Source of the DNA: Mallotus nudiflorus
Taxonomy: Eukaryota > Streptophyta > Magnoliopsida > Malpighiales > Euphorbiaceae
DNA: 64,000 nt
Direction of reading: 5' to 3'
Assembly: GCA_947683625.1 (NCBI GenBank)
Contig: CANTUR010000112.1
Coordinates: forward strand, 3,472,501-3,536,500
The position numbers and the translations under genes are program-made. Positions 11,344-23,856 of this stretch are shown here, one piece after another (within the stretch, counting starts at the first letter, position 1; every line of letters begins with the position of its first letter). Under the pieces are notes generated by a model. That model was not told the origin of the DNA and did not search any database. It saw only the letters and a program-made list of their open reading frames with translations.

Positions 11344-13538
11344 AAGGGATAGTTATTCTTGACAATCACCTTATTCAGTTCTCTGTAATTAATGCATAAT
11401 CTAACTGTACCATCCTTCTTCTTTATAAACAAGACTAGTTCACCCAAGGAGAAGTGGTGGGTCTTATGAAATCTTTATCCAGCAACTCCTATAATTACTT
11501 CTTTAACTCTTTTAACTCAATAGGAGCCATCTTATAATGTGGCATAGAGATAAGAGTTATGCCTAGAACCACATCAATGTAAAATTCTATCTCCCTATGA
11601 GATGGTAAACCTGGCAATTCATCAGGGAAGACATCAGGAAACTCATAAGCTACAAAAATATTTGAGATGGATGTCTATTCTGGTATCATATCCCTGACAA
11701 ATGCGAAGTATCATTGACACCCTTTTCTTAACATTTTCTTGCCATAATAGCGGAGATAAGATTTTGAGCTATAGAACTCTTATCACCCATGAACTTGAAT
11801 TTCTTTTCACCTAAAATTCTAAAAATCACCTTTTTGCTATGAATCCATAGTGGTATAATGCTAAGATAACCAATCCATTCCCAGGATTACATCAAAGTCT
11901 ATCACATCCAACAATACCAAGTCTACTAGCAACTTTCTGCCTCCTACCAACATAGGACACCTAAGAAGAATAATATCGATTTCCAATAAATCATTAAGAG
12001 GTGTAGTAATTGATAAAGGAATTGCCATCCTTACAGCTTGCTAACTTGATTTCGAAGCAAAAATAAGAGATACAAAGGAATAGGTAGCACCTAGATTAAT
12101 CAAAACTCTAGCATCAAGATAATATACCGGAGTGCACCTACTAATACTGCATTGAATGCCTGAGCATTCTGATGTGTGAGAGTGAATATTCTATCATGTT
12201 CTCTACCTCCTTGCTGACTAGTAAAAGCCTGCCCAAATCCTTTAGCACTACCTCTACCTCTTTTACCTCGCCACTGCTGGGCTATAAAACTGAGAGGTGC
12301 TTGGGTACTAAAATAATAGCGGCTGAAACTGAGCTGGAGCTACACTAACTAAAGACGACTGAGGGAACTGTTGTTGAAAACTAAAATAAGGGCATGATCT
12401 AGCAAAATGCTTTGTCTAACTATATTTAAAACACGCTCCTAGAGCCATATAGTATAGTCCCTAATAAACTCTCTCACGTGTCTGACAAGCATTGGTTGTA
12501 GATCCTGTGCTACCATATCTTGAGCTCTGACCACTACTATTGCTGGTAACACCTGAATCAAATCTGATAGGTTTGTGGGTTACACTGTAGTAATGTTTTC
12601 TCTCTTGTGAATCATAAGTTGAGGTCTCTAGCCCTGCTAAACAAATCCTCTAGGCTTACTATTAGAGCATATCTAAAATGTTGCATAAAGAGTACCCTAA
12701 TATCCTCCTACTCTGGCACCTCCAACCTAATAGTAGCCAGGCATAACTCCTACTTAATGGTCCTAAGCTCAATCTCCTCGGCTAACTCAATCATTGACTC
12801 AAGAGTTAAGCCTGCAGTAGGCATCCCATTAAATGTAGAACCCAGACTAGTGACATAAGTGGTGACTATGAAGTATTGGTCCCTCATTTTTTCCTGGATA
12901 TATCTGGACAATCTGAGAAACTCTCTGGTATACTCCTCTACTAACCTATCACCTCTGAAAATATTGGTCAATTGGAGTCTATAACTCATCCTCATTGGCT
13001 CAAGGTACAATCATCTCATAAACCACTCTCTGAACTGAACCCAAGTGAGCATAGTTATATGAGATTTAATCATCTGAACAAACTAGTCCAACACTGGCCC
13101 CATAATTGATAACTCGACAATGAGTATCCTTTGATATTCGATGTGCGCAGTCTGAATCCTCAACTCAATTGTATGGAGAAAATCTAGTGGGTCTGAAGTC
13201 CTATTAAAAGAAATTTTGCTAACTCTGGCATAAAATAAAGATGCCTTTGGGTCTGACATATCCTAAACACCCTACTAAAATAAAGGCTGCATAGGCAGTA
13301 CAACCTGAGGCATAGCTATTATACCCTACTGAACTTTTAGTGCATAGGCAACACCATTATAATCCTGATTTTCAAGTTCCTCATCCTGTTGTTCTCGTTG
13401 TCTACGACGACTTCTTGTTCCTCTAGGTCTACCTCTACCCCTATGTCTAGCTAGCGGCATAGGGGGTAGAATCTCATCTTAGTAAGGCTCTCCATCATCC
13501 GCCTCATCAGCCAATGGAGAGATTCATGCTCTCCTCAT
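11344..13538 (-). pseudogene. Decayed gag-protease-RT of element A
   Basis: The gag start ATG lies at 13538-13536 just after a poly-T CAG, and the frame meets a TGA four codons later. The gag capsid-like region is clearest at 13010-12750, where an 86-residue stretch reads like the retrotransposon gag domain of element G (SYRLQLTNI, VEEYTREFL, PTAGLTLES). A CCHC-like zinc knuckle with lost cysteines lies near 12480-12400, and a protease with an LGATYSF active-site region near 12120-12080. The RT N-terminus with KKDGTVRLCI and NYRELNKV runs to 11344, where it is cut mid-domain by E1. Several stops and frame changes occur, so it is non-functional. Confidence 0.82.
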
Positions 13539-13694
13539 TCTGAAAAAAAAAAAGAAAATCAAACACCCAATTCAGACAATGACAGATATCCTAATAGTTA
13601 CGCAGAAATCTAAAAGCAAAGAAGACTATTCAAGAACATAATTGAACCTAATTACTACGCTAGTTTTAAAGAAAACTTAAATTCTACCAACCTA

Positions 13695-13707
13695 GGCTAT
13701 GATACCA
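13695..13707 (-). promoter_or_regulatory. Primer binding site of element A
   Basis: On the minus strand this reads TGGTATCATAGCC, matching the initiator tRNA-Met primer site with one change. It lies a few bases beyond the LTR end at 13719; the spacer is longer than in the other elements. Confidence 0.75.
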
Positions 13708-13718
13708 ACTTTCTCACT

Positions 13719-16609
13719 ATCACGATCCAAATTAAGATTCATGATAGGCGCTAAGGAATGAGAATTCTTTCAAATCCGGAACCTATAGTCAACTTTAAAA
13801 ATAAAAACTCATGCAATAATAATATAAAAATATGCCAAAATTAAAACTTTATTTAATATAAAAGAAAATCTTTATATATCATACATAATAAAAATGTTTC
13901 ATACAATATTCTGATACAAAGTCTCAAACCAAAGTACAACACATTCTATCTCAATAACACTATTACTATAGTTTATAGAATACAACAAAAGTCTAGATAT
14001 AAAATTTACATAATCCAGTCGGGGCTAAACAAAACCAACATAAAGTACTACTAGGAAGGTTTGAAGAAGAAGAAGATCCTGTAAAAAAATATTGAGGGCA
14101 GTTAGACTTCACTGAGTGAATTATTATAATATATATACATGCAACCTAAAGTCATATACAGTCAAACATCAGTATAATAATATACATATACATGCATTTC
14201 ACACAGATGTTAAAATCCATTTTTATATAATAATAAATGCAGAAAAATGTTTATTTAAGTAAATGATCAAATAGAACCCTAAAATATCTGTAACCTTGAT
14301 CGAAATATCTCACTAGCCAACAGGCTTACTTAATTCCAAAATAATTATCTTTTCCATTTTTGGATAGTAGACTGACCCCAAAACATTAAGTGAACCGAGC
14401 TCCCGTAGTCTCACTGTCAGTGTGATTGGCCCCGAGACATTAGGTTAACCAAGCTCCCGTAATCAAACTACTCACTTACTATAATTCTCAATAATCAATC
14501 AATCAAATCTCTCATCAAATAAATCTCATGATGTCAAATCCTAAGTCTAACGCACTAGTACATACACAATCCAAGTGCAGCCCACTAAGTAGCACGTTCT
14601 ACTGATATCCTTCAAATAAGTCGTATAATTGTTGGAAAATAATAAATGCACAATTAAAACATACTCGCATCCATTTTATCAAGAAATATACCAATTATAT
14701 CCCAAATATATATCAAGCATATACTAAAAATATTCCAAATATATATGCCACATATATACCAAAATATACCATAAGTATACCCAAAATATACCAAATATAT
14801 ATTAAGAATATACAAAACATATACATCGTATATATATCAAAATAAACCAAAAATAAACTAAAAGTATAGAAAAAATATACTAAATCATCTAATAAGATAA
14901 TTCATGTTTAAACACACTATGGAGACATGGATGCTCATAATCATGCATCCTATATACAATGCATATATAAAATAATAACTCATAATTGTACGCTCCTCTA
15001 GATAGACTCAACGGGCCTGGTTCGATAGACATCGGTTTCGACACAACTATAGAAAATAAATAATAATAACAGTATCATAATCGAACTCCCTAATTTATAC
15101 TTCTAGGAATTCTAAAGGACGACTTAATCTAAGACGCAACTTAACCACAAAACCAAAACTTAGGATCAACCCGACGTTACATTTTACGAGAATTCAACCA
15201 AAATTTTGATAGAATCTCATCTGTAAAATAGACGTCTCTCTACTGAAAGTAGAGCTGATCCTATAAGCAATCACACTTCTAAAACCACAAATGCACAACA
15301 CCTCAAGTCGAGACCCCGGACTACATAATTTCCTAACCGAGGATCACAATTCGTAATAAAATCAATATTTAATAATAATATAACAAAAATCAATAAAATC
15401 CATAAACATCAATAATAAACCACAATATATTTATATAACAAAAACATAAAAGCTAATTATTTTTCCAAATTAGTTAATAAAATCTCAAATAAATTATATA
15501 ATATTAACAAAAATTCATTTTTTTCAATTATTCAAAATTAAATAGTAAAATTCACAATTAATTATTTAAATAGTTTAAATATATAATAAAAATAGTTAAA
15601 AATTCATTTAATCACAAAAATAGTAAATAAATTTACTATTTGAATATATTTTCAAAAATTATTATTAATTAGTTAAAAATAATAAATAATTCATAAAAAT
15701 TATTTCAATACTATTTATTATCCCAAAATTATTCAAACATACTAATTAACCATAATTTCAATTCAAATACCAAATTCACTAATTTATATTAATTTTTGAA
15801 AAATAAATTTTTTCACATAAACTTTTGAAAATTCACAATAAATAATCAGGACAAAATTTTCATAAACTTCCTTCACAAACTATATTTCAAATAATCCATA
15901 CAATTTATTAAAAAAAAAGATTTTCCTGCAAGGGTCACCAGAACAGTAACTCGCTAGAAAATTCAAACCTCAAAAATTCAAAAAAATTCAAAAAAAAATC
16001 AAAAAATATATATTTGGAAGCTTAAGCTACAAACAACAACGATTTCTAAAGGCACTTAGCCTAAATCATAGAAAATCAAGCTCAAAAAAAAATGAAAAAC
16101 ACAAAGTTGACCTAAACTAAAATTGAAGAAAACTCACAAATGAGATGATCTAAGCTTGAACCGAGCTTAGAACTAGTTTGGTTGGACCAAGAGGGTTCAA
16201 AAGAGTCCGGGATCACAAGCTGGAGTTGCTAGAATCATCGACGTGATTCAGGGCTATTGCTGCTGTTGTTGTTTTTCGTGTTTTTTGGCGATGGGAGGTG
16301 TGCTGAAGGCGGTGGAAGGAAGAAGAGGAGGAGAGGTGACAGTGGTGGGTTATGGCAACATGTGGATGCTAGCGATGGGGCTGGTGGTTTTACAGAAACC
16401 AAGAAGTGGGGAAGAAGAAAGAAGAAAAAAGAAAAGAAGAAAAAAAAGAGAAAGGAATAAAAAGGGAACCCCAAAAAAATTTAATCCTGTCCTTTTATAT
16501 ATATATAACACCACACAAACACAAACATAAAATAATAATACTAATAAAAATGACAATAGTAATAGTAATGATAATAATAATAATAATGATAATAACAATA
16601 ACAATAACA

Positions 16610-16669
<60 letters not shown>

Positions 16670-16843
16670 TTAATATTTTTAAATAATAATAACTTCCAAA
16701 TAAAATCCTCTATGTAACAAAATATTTAAAATAAAATAAATAAATAATATTCACAAATAATTATAATATATAAAATTTAAAATATTATTAACACTATATA
16801 TCCCAAAATAATTTTTTATAATTTAAAATATCATGTCATCACA
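13719..16843 (-). repeat. 5' LTR of element A (minus strand, 3.1 kb)
   Basis: On the minus strand it starts TGTGATGACATG at 16843 and ends near GATCGTGATA at 13719. It contains a GC-rich leader (about 16460-16200), a donor-like GTGAGT at 16137, an acceptor-like site near 15261, the three-stem block 15254-15180, two diverged tandem hairpin units near 14460-14370, and a poly-T ACAG at 14079. An AAT microsatellite occupies its U3. The order of parts is the same as in E1 and G, but sequence identity is modest, so it is a separate subfamily. Confidence 0.8.
16528..16669 (+). repeat. AAT/TTA microsatellite in LTR A
   Basis: Mostly AAT units with interspersed ACA and ATG variants. The leucine- and isoleucine-rich open frames crossing it come from the repeat and are not genes. 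Confidence 0.9.
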
Positions 16844-17739
16844 ATCACGATCCAAATCCATGAGTCATGATCGAGGCTAGGGAACGGGAATTTACACGAA
16901 TCCGGAACCCTTAGTAAGCCTAAAACACTAGTTCACACCAAACACAATCATAAATATACCAAAGAATTAAAAAATTTTAAAACATAAGAAATCTTTCCAT
17001 ATCATATCAAAATAAAATATTTTTTATAAATATTAGAGTAGACAGCCATTGTCAACTCAACATAATATATTACAACAGTAAATACTACTATTGCAGTGTC
17101 TAATAAATACAAAGGAAGTGATAGCTTAAAATTTAAATAATTCAGTCAGTGAAGAAAAGGTCCGATGAAGAGGACAACCAGCAGAGGTTTGTAGAAAGGA
17201 ATCCTTAAAAAATAATTGAGGGGGATCAGACCTTACTAAGTGAATTATTATTATATATATGCATGCACCCTAAGCATACAAGTGACTATAGATAGCGTGG
17301 TTTAGCGCGCGTCTAAGATTTTAGCAACCGCGATACTGTTTAGGCTTAGGGCCTTAAGGAACACACTACTATATCACAAAGTCATAGCATGGAGAAGAGG
17401 AGTCGCCACCTAGGATAATAACTGGGACAATTTGATTGGTGGTACTTGATTCTCTAAAAGAAAGTTAGCACCACAACCAGGAGATTCTGGAACAGAATAC
17501 TAACTTCTCTTAGTCTCGTGTTCATTTAGAATAATTTTATAAATGATTATTTCATCCTCTAATTATATGCAATTTTATTTAAACCCTATTTGGCATCCAT
17601 CTAACCCTAGGCAATTAGTCAATAAAATTACACATAAAAAAATGCACTCAAGATCACATTGTCCCAAAGTCTAAACTATGTTAATTTTATTAAAAAATTA
17701 GCTAGATTTACATTTTATTTACAAGTGAGAAATGGAATA

Positions 17740-18090
17740 AAGGTGGGCCTACATTTTTTATTAATTAGTAAGCTTAGATTTATTTATTTTAGTTTGTCTA
17801 AGGAATGGGCTTAAGTCTATTCAATTTTAAAGGAAAGTTAAATTATGGGCCTAAGTCTAACTTGGTTTTATTTTAAATGAAATGTGGGCCTAGGTCTATT
17901 TATTTTAAAATAAATGAAATTAAGTGGGCTGAGCTAAGTCTAAACAAGTTTTAATTAACTAAGTAGGCCTAAAATCTAATTAACCTAATGGGCCTAAGTT
18001 GATTTTAATTATTTAAAGTCCTAAACCATTTTTTAAGCCTATTTAAAGTGAGTTGGACCTAAGCGTGGGCTTGGGGCCTAAAATAATATA
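17740..18090. repeat. Array of TGGGCC/T motifs
   Basis: GGGCCTA or GGGCTTA recurs every 30-60 bases (near 17744, 17804, 17846, 17886, 17926, 17988, 18066) with T/A-rich spacers. TGGGCY is the plant site II promoter motif recognised by TCP factors, so a regulatory role is possible. A decayed tandem repeat would look the same. Confidence 0.4.
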
Positions 18091-19165
18091 AAAACCCAAA
18101 AACACAACCCAAAACAAATCAAACATAAAAAAAATCAAACATTCATTTTACTGATTTTCTAGAAACCCTAGATCAATTACATGCAAACCCTAAATTAAGC
18201 TACTGCTACCATTGATTTTAATTGATTTTTACCCAATTGAACCTAATTATTAATTGATTTTAAATGCAGAAAATTAAATCTTTCAGTATTCCTACTATTG
18301 AGGCTGTTACAAACTACGTACAAAAATTAAAATTAAACAATTATACACCCATAAATTAAAATAACTACATAGGATGCCAAAATGCAAAATAAAGATAAAA
18401 ATCCTAAGTTCTACTGGAAAACAACACAGGTTCTTCCATGGTATTCCATGGACCTTTTGTTCATCTAAACACATATAGTATCTTCCTTAATCCACATTTG
18501 CACATCAAAAATAAAAACACAAAAATAATCAGATTAGTAGTGAAATTGAATAATCAAAACAATAACAGAATAAAATAAAAATCACAAAAAAAGAAAAGAA
18601 TAGAAAAGAATGGAATAGAAAAGAACACTAATGATTTTAGATGTTGTGCAAATGCTTTGAGATAGCCCCTCAGATTGGATTACCATCGTTAAAATTGATT
18701 CAGTATTGATTTGATTCTGGACTGGGATTTGATTGCGTTCGAAGACACTAACAGTATCCAAAATTAGGGTTTTTTTGAAAAATAAGGGTGTTCTTCGCAT
18801 AACTCTCTTCTCTCTTTCGCAGTCTCTTTGTTTCTTTCTCAATCTGTGTGTGTGTGAGTTTCTCTCCGTCTGTGTGAGTCTCTAACCCCCTTGCATGCAT
18901 TCAAACTCTTTACTTTTTAAAGCAAAGTTTGCTCGTACTAACTTCCCAAGTTTGCAAGAACGCTTATCTCTTTCAAAACAACTTGATAAGAATTTTGATT
19001 TTTGAAAGTTATTTACGTGTTTTGAACCTGTTGAAATTTTCATCAGATAATAATAATAATTAAATTAAATTTTCAACCAATCAAAATACTAAAAAAAATC
19101 GACAAAAAATAAGAAAAAATACGTGAAAAATTGAAAAATAGGACTTTTACGCTTCAGTATTATAG

Positions 19166-19201
19166 AATGTCGATCGGCATTGTGTAATGCCGATCGACAT
19201 T
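19166..19201. repeat. Perfect 16-bp palindrome with 4-base loop
   Basis: AATGTCGATCGGCATT, loop GTGT, then AATGCCGATCGACATT: the arms are exact reverse complements. Each arm contains CGATCG. A further partial copy (AATGCCAAT) follows at 19203. Confidence 0.9.
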
Positions 19202-19972
19202 AAATGCCAATCCTAATTTTTTTAATTACCAAAAGACCCCTAAAAAATTGACTTCCTTGTAATCAAATCCTAAAAAATGTTGCAATTTAGTCCCTAAAGT
19301 CCAGAAAAATTGACAACCAAGTTCAATTTTGAATAAATTTTATCATAGGGGTTTACGTCACAATTGTGCACAATTACATCCAAAAATTGGATACTTACAG
19401 TGACTAAGCTCCAATATAATGTTTATATATGTATATTTATATTTATTTAATTTATACATGCATTTTCATGGAGATGCTCAAAAGCAATTATCATATCAAT
19501 GCAACAAGTGAAAAATAAGTGGAGAATCATAGCAGAACCCTAAGAATTATGTAACCTCAATTACTATAACTCACTAATGAATAGATTTTCTTGAATCTAA
19601 AAATATTTTCCTTTTCCAATTTAGCAATGGACTGTCCCAATGACATAGAAAGGTCAACCGAGCTACCGCAATCCCCCTCCTGGTATGATTGGCCTTGAGA
19701 CCCGCAGGTCAACCGAGCTCCCGCAGCCACACCACTCTATCCATAAATCTCAATAATTATTTATCCGTATCTTAGACCATATAATCTCATATCAATCAAC
19801 ATATCATAACCTAGCAACTAGTGTACTATTGCGCAATAATCCTATTGTAGCCCATTAGGTAGCATGTTATACAACTATCTTCCAAAACATTATATCAAAA
19901 ATAAAATGATAAAATCATCTTAAGATATATACAGCATCCAATAATGACAATTAACATTCACCTTTATATATA

Positions 19973-20013
<41 letters not shown>

Positions 20014-21552
20014 ATAACAATAAATATTTAATGCAATATAGCATAATAAAATTCATATTTATTCAAAATATGGATGCCAATAATATTTTCTACATGCCCT
20101 GCATATATATAATAATAACTCACAAGTAGGATGTATTCCTTGATACTAACTCGATTGGCCCCTACCTGAAGGCCATGCACTCAGTGTGGCTATAGGAAAT
20201 AATAAAACTTATAAGGATTAAAAATCCTAACCTTAAACATTCTTGATTTTTAAAGAAAAACTCAATCTAAGACATGACTCTAATAAAACTGAAAACTCAA
20301 CACAAACTCAATGTCACATTTTATGAGAAATCTACCAAAAATTCAACAGAGTCTTATCTATAAAACGAATATCTCTTTACTAAAAATAGAGTTATTCATG
20401 CACAAAACTGCACTTCAATTTTACCCACAACTCCATATCTTAGGTTAGGCCCCTGAATTACACATTATGTCCAACCAAGAACCAACACAATAACACATAT
20501 AAAAACAATATAATTTTTTTCTCAAATCCTGATATATCACAAATATTTAGTTTACTATCAAATTTATTTTATTTATATAATAAAGATATAAAAGAACTTA
20601 TTTCCAAAAAAATAATAAAAAATCTTGTTTATAATAAAATATAGCTAATGGAAATCAAATTTTTATTTTCACAACCAAATTAACATTAATTATTAATAAC
20701 TATTATAAACACTCAATTATATCATAAAAATAATAAAAGACTTATTTAAGCTTGAAAATAATAAATAAATTTATTATTCATTTATTTTCCCCAAAATTAC
20801 TACTAATTAACGAATAATTGAAAATTAATTATAAAACAATCTTTTTGATACTTTTATTATTTAAAGATAATCTAAAACAGAATAAATAACAATAATTTAA
20901 TTAAAATTAAATAATTTACTAATTTCTAATAATTTTTCCAAAAATATATATTCAAACATAACATTTAAAAATTTATAACTTAAATTCTATAAAAAAAAAT
21001 TAATAAAACTTCCTTCGCAAAGTTTACTCTACATAATTAATAGAATTTATTAAAAAAAATAAAAATTTCCAAGCTCAGAACAGTAAAGTGAACAATAACC
21101 GAACACCAAGAAAATTCAAAAAATTTAGAAACATAAATGAAAATCATATTTAACAAGATCTCAACTTCAATATCATTTCATATAACTACAACACAGCCTA
21201 ATTTGACTTGATTCAAACTCAATTGTAACAAATTAAATGTAAAACCTTAAAATTAAATTACCCAAAATTGAAGTTGTTCTCGATCTTATCCAATCAAATT
21301 GACTTAGGAAAATGAAACCTAGGAGAAGAGGATTCAAATGACATTAGCGGCATGTCTACGGGTGGCTGGAGTCAACACTGATGCGCTTCTTCCCAATCCG
21401 GCGAAGGAGAAGAAACAAACGAGAAAGAAAGAGAAAAGAGGAGGAAGGAGGAGGAAGGAGGAGGGAGGAGGAGCTAGTTGAGTACGAAGTGGGTTGTCCA
21501 ATGGCTACTGGCAGTAAGGGTGGCAGTGGTGTGCCTTAGGGGGGAGAGAAAG

Positions 21553-21630
21553 AAAGAAGAAGAAGAAGAAGAAGAAGAAGAAAAATAAAAAGCCACATTT
21601 TTGTAATAATAATAAAACTCCTCCCAAATA

Positions 21631-21692
<62 letters not shown>
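21553..21692 (+). repeat. GAA and TA microsatellites in LTR B U3
   Basis: An AGA run (21553-21582) and a pure TA run of about 60 bases (21633-21692). Short open frames across them are low complexity. Confidence 0.9.
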
Positions 21693-21697
<5 letters not shown>

Positions 21698-22052
21698 CTC
21701 TTAATAATCAACAAATTTACTAATGTACTCATTTAACAATGATTCCATAACAATAATATTTAACACTTTAAAATCCATATTTAATTTAAAAATTAAAATA
21801 TAGGTCATTACATGTGGGTCCCACCTCAAATCTCAGAAAGTTTATGGTGGAAATTAGTTAATTTCCATTTAAATTAGTTTGATCACTGGAAATAATTCTT
21901 AAGTCTCAAATTAACCATTTCGGATGTTCCTAAGTCAATTTCCATGATTCCATCATTTTTATAAATTTTTAGAATTTTTTAGAGTTATTAGGAATTTATT
22001 TAATTATATATATATAGAGAGAGACAGAGAGAGACAGAGAGAGAGAGAGTAT

Positions 22053-22584
22053 ACCAAAGTGGAGACATCAAGTAATAGGCAGACAAGGATACGCCAGTCT
22101 GCTTGCTCCACTTGTAAGTTAATATTTGAAATGTGTGTTGGATTTATACATAAAGTTTAAATTGATTGAATACGTTTAAAAAGGAAAAATTAAATTAAAG
22201 AATTTATATTTTAATTTTGAAGTATTTATACTGTTAAATTATTATATTTAAAAGAAGATTCAATTTAAGAATTTACATTTCCAATATGTGAATATTGAAA
22301 AAACTTGATTTTGATATTTTAATATGTTTTGATTATATTCAATGTTATTTTTCCCTTTTTATTTTATTATGGTGACTATTGATACTTTAATTCGGTTATT
22401 TGTTATAAAGATTTTTATTATAAGTATATGGTGAGAAATTAATAGTGTTTCATTTCCAATTACCGTATTTATTGTGCATTTTATATATATTTATAAATAT
22501 ATTTGGAAAAAAAGACCGGTGTATATATATATATACTATTGTGCATTTTATATATATTTATAAATATATTTGGAAAAAAAGACG

Positions 22585-22617
<33 letters not shown>

Positions 22618-23090
22618 CAAAGCGGAGACATCGAATAATAGGCAGACAAGGACACACTGGCCTGCTCACTCCACTTATAAGTTAATATTTGAAATATGTG
22701 TTGGATTTACACATAAAGTTTAAATTGATTGAATATATTTAAAAAGGAAAAATTAAATTAAATAATTTATATTTTAATACTGAAGTATTTATATTGCTAA
22801 ATTATTATATTTAAGAAGACAATTCAATTTAAGAATTTATATTTCCAATATGTAAATATTGAAAAAATTTGATTTTGATATTTTAATATATATGTTTTGA
22901 TTATATTCAATGTTATTTTGCCTTTTTATTTCACTATGATGATTATTTATGGTTTAATTTGGCTATTCGTTATTATGATTTTTATTATAAGTATGGTGAG
23001 AAATTAAGAGTACTTTCATTTCCAATTATTGTATTTCTTGTGCATTTTATATATATTTATAAATATTTTTGGAAAAGAAGACTGGTAAAA
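22053..23090 (+). repeat. 563-bp tandem duplication in LTR C
   Basis: The segment starting ACCAAAGTGGAGACATC at 22053 recurs at 22616 with scattered substitutions; similarity runs to about 23085. A shorter duplication of about 68 bases (TTGTGCATTTTATATATA through a TA run) lies at 22473-22600. Confidence 0.85.
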
Positions 23091-23767
23091 CATACTACCT
23101 AGTGGGCTACACTAGAACTATGTGCGCGCCAGTATGTTAGATGTGTAAAATATGATTTTTAAGTTGATATGAGATTATATGATATTAGATATATGTTAAA
23201 ATCAATTATTCAAATTCTTTAGATAGAGAGAAGTATAGTTGTGGCAGCTTGGTTGACCATTCAGGGTCTCGGGGCCAGTCATACTGGTAGCGTGATTGCA
23301 AGAGTTCAATTGACTTGTCAAGGTCTCAGGGCTAGTCATGCCGATAGTGAGACTGTGGTGGCTGGGTTGGCCTTTCAAGGTCTCAGGGCTAGTCTACTGT
23401 CCAATTGGAAAAGAGAAATATTATTTGGACTCAAGAAAGCCTAAATGGTTAGTGAGGCATAGTGTTTGAGGTATAGGAATCATTAGTAAGTATTTGAATA
23501 AGTGACTGACTGCAGCTGGTAGTTTGATAGAAGCTTAGCTCTCAAGAATTGGCAGTCATTAGATAAATAAAAGAGTCAAATGGCTTTTAGATTGTGGTTT
23601 AGTGTTCTACCACTAATTTCCACCTAAATTATTTATGGATATTATTTTATCTTTTCATTATATATTTGTTTAAGTAAAAGGCATTTGGAAACCATATTTT
23701 TAAAAAGGTTACCAAATGAATGTTTGGTGTAATTATATATGTTCACATTTTCAAAGGATTTTTATTT

Positions 23768-23770
<3 letters not shown>

Positions 23771-23856
<86 letters not shown>
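23771..23856 (+). repeat. TA/TG microsatellite
   Basis: About 35 TA units followed by eight TG units, inside LTR C. Confidence 0.95.

Larger units (their letters stand above)
11344..16843 (-). mobile_element. Ty3/gypsy element A, 5' half only, minus strand
   Basis: Reading leftward from 16843 there is an LTR, a tRNA-Met primer site, a leader, gag, protease and the start of RT. The element stops dead at 11343, where the LTR of E1 ends. The rest of A (RT end, RNase H, integrase, 3' LTR) should lie left of E1, outside the window. The coding part is decayed and there is no second LTR in view, so its age cannot be estimated from LTRs. Confidence 0.85.
17289..19398. mobile_element. 2.1-kb insertion in LTR B flanked by AGTGACTA
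   Basis: AGTGACTA occurs at 17281-17288 and again at 19399-19406, and LTR B features resume on both sides, so this is an insertion with an 8-bp target duplication. I find no terminal inverted repeats and no coding similarity. Inside are GTCGCCACCT near 17403, a motif I associate with non-coding LTR-type elements, a run of about nine TGGGCC/T-type motifs at 17740-18090, a perfect palindrome at 19166-19201 and T/A-rich DNA. An 8-bp duplication suits a hAT-type element, but without the ends this stays open. Confidence 0.5.
16844..21812 (-). repeat. Gypsy LTR B (minus strand) carrying an internal insertion
   Basis: On the minus strand it begins TGTAATGACC at 21812 and ends GATCGTGAT at 16844, directly against the start of LTR A. 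It carries the three-stem block (20391-20317), the hairpin plus palindrome (19859-19828, palindrome ATTGCGCAAT), tandem hairpin units (about 19730-19630), a donor-like GTGAGT at 20123 and a poly-T AAG at 17204. Without the 17289-19398 insertion it would be about 2.85 kb. No internal region follows on the left, because A is inserted at its very end. It is either a solo LTR or the LTR of an element split by the nest. Confidence 0.75.

Noticed and set aside
16243..16717. Several overlapping frames around 16.2-16.7 kb with poly-Leu, poly-Ile or poly-Lys
   Set aside because: They come from the AAT microsatellite and purine-rich leader of LTR A.
17289..19398. Helitron or CACTA identity for the insertion in LTR B
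   Set aside because: There is an 8-bp duplication, which Helitrons and CACTA elements do not make, and no CTRR end or CACTA terminus is visible.
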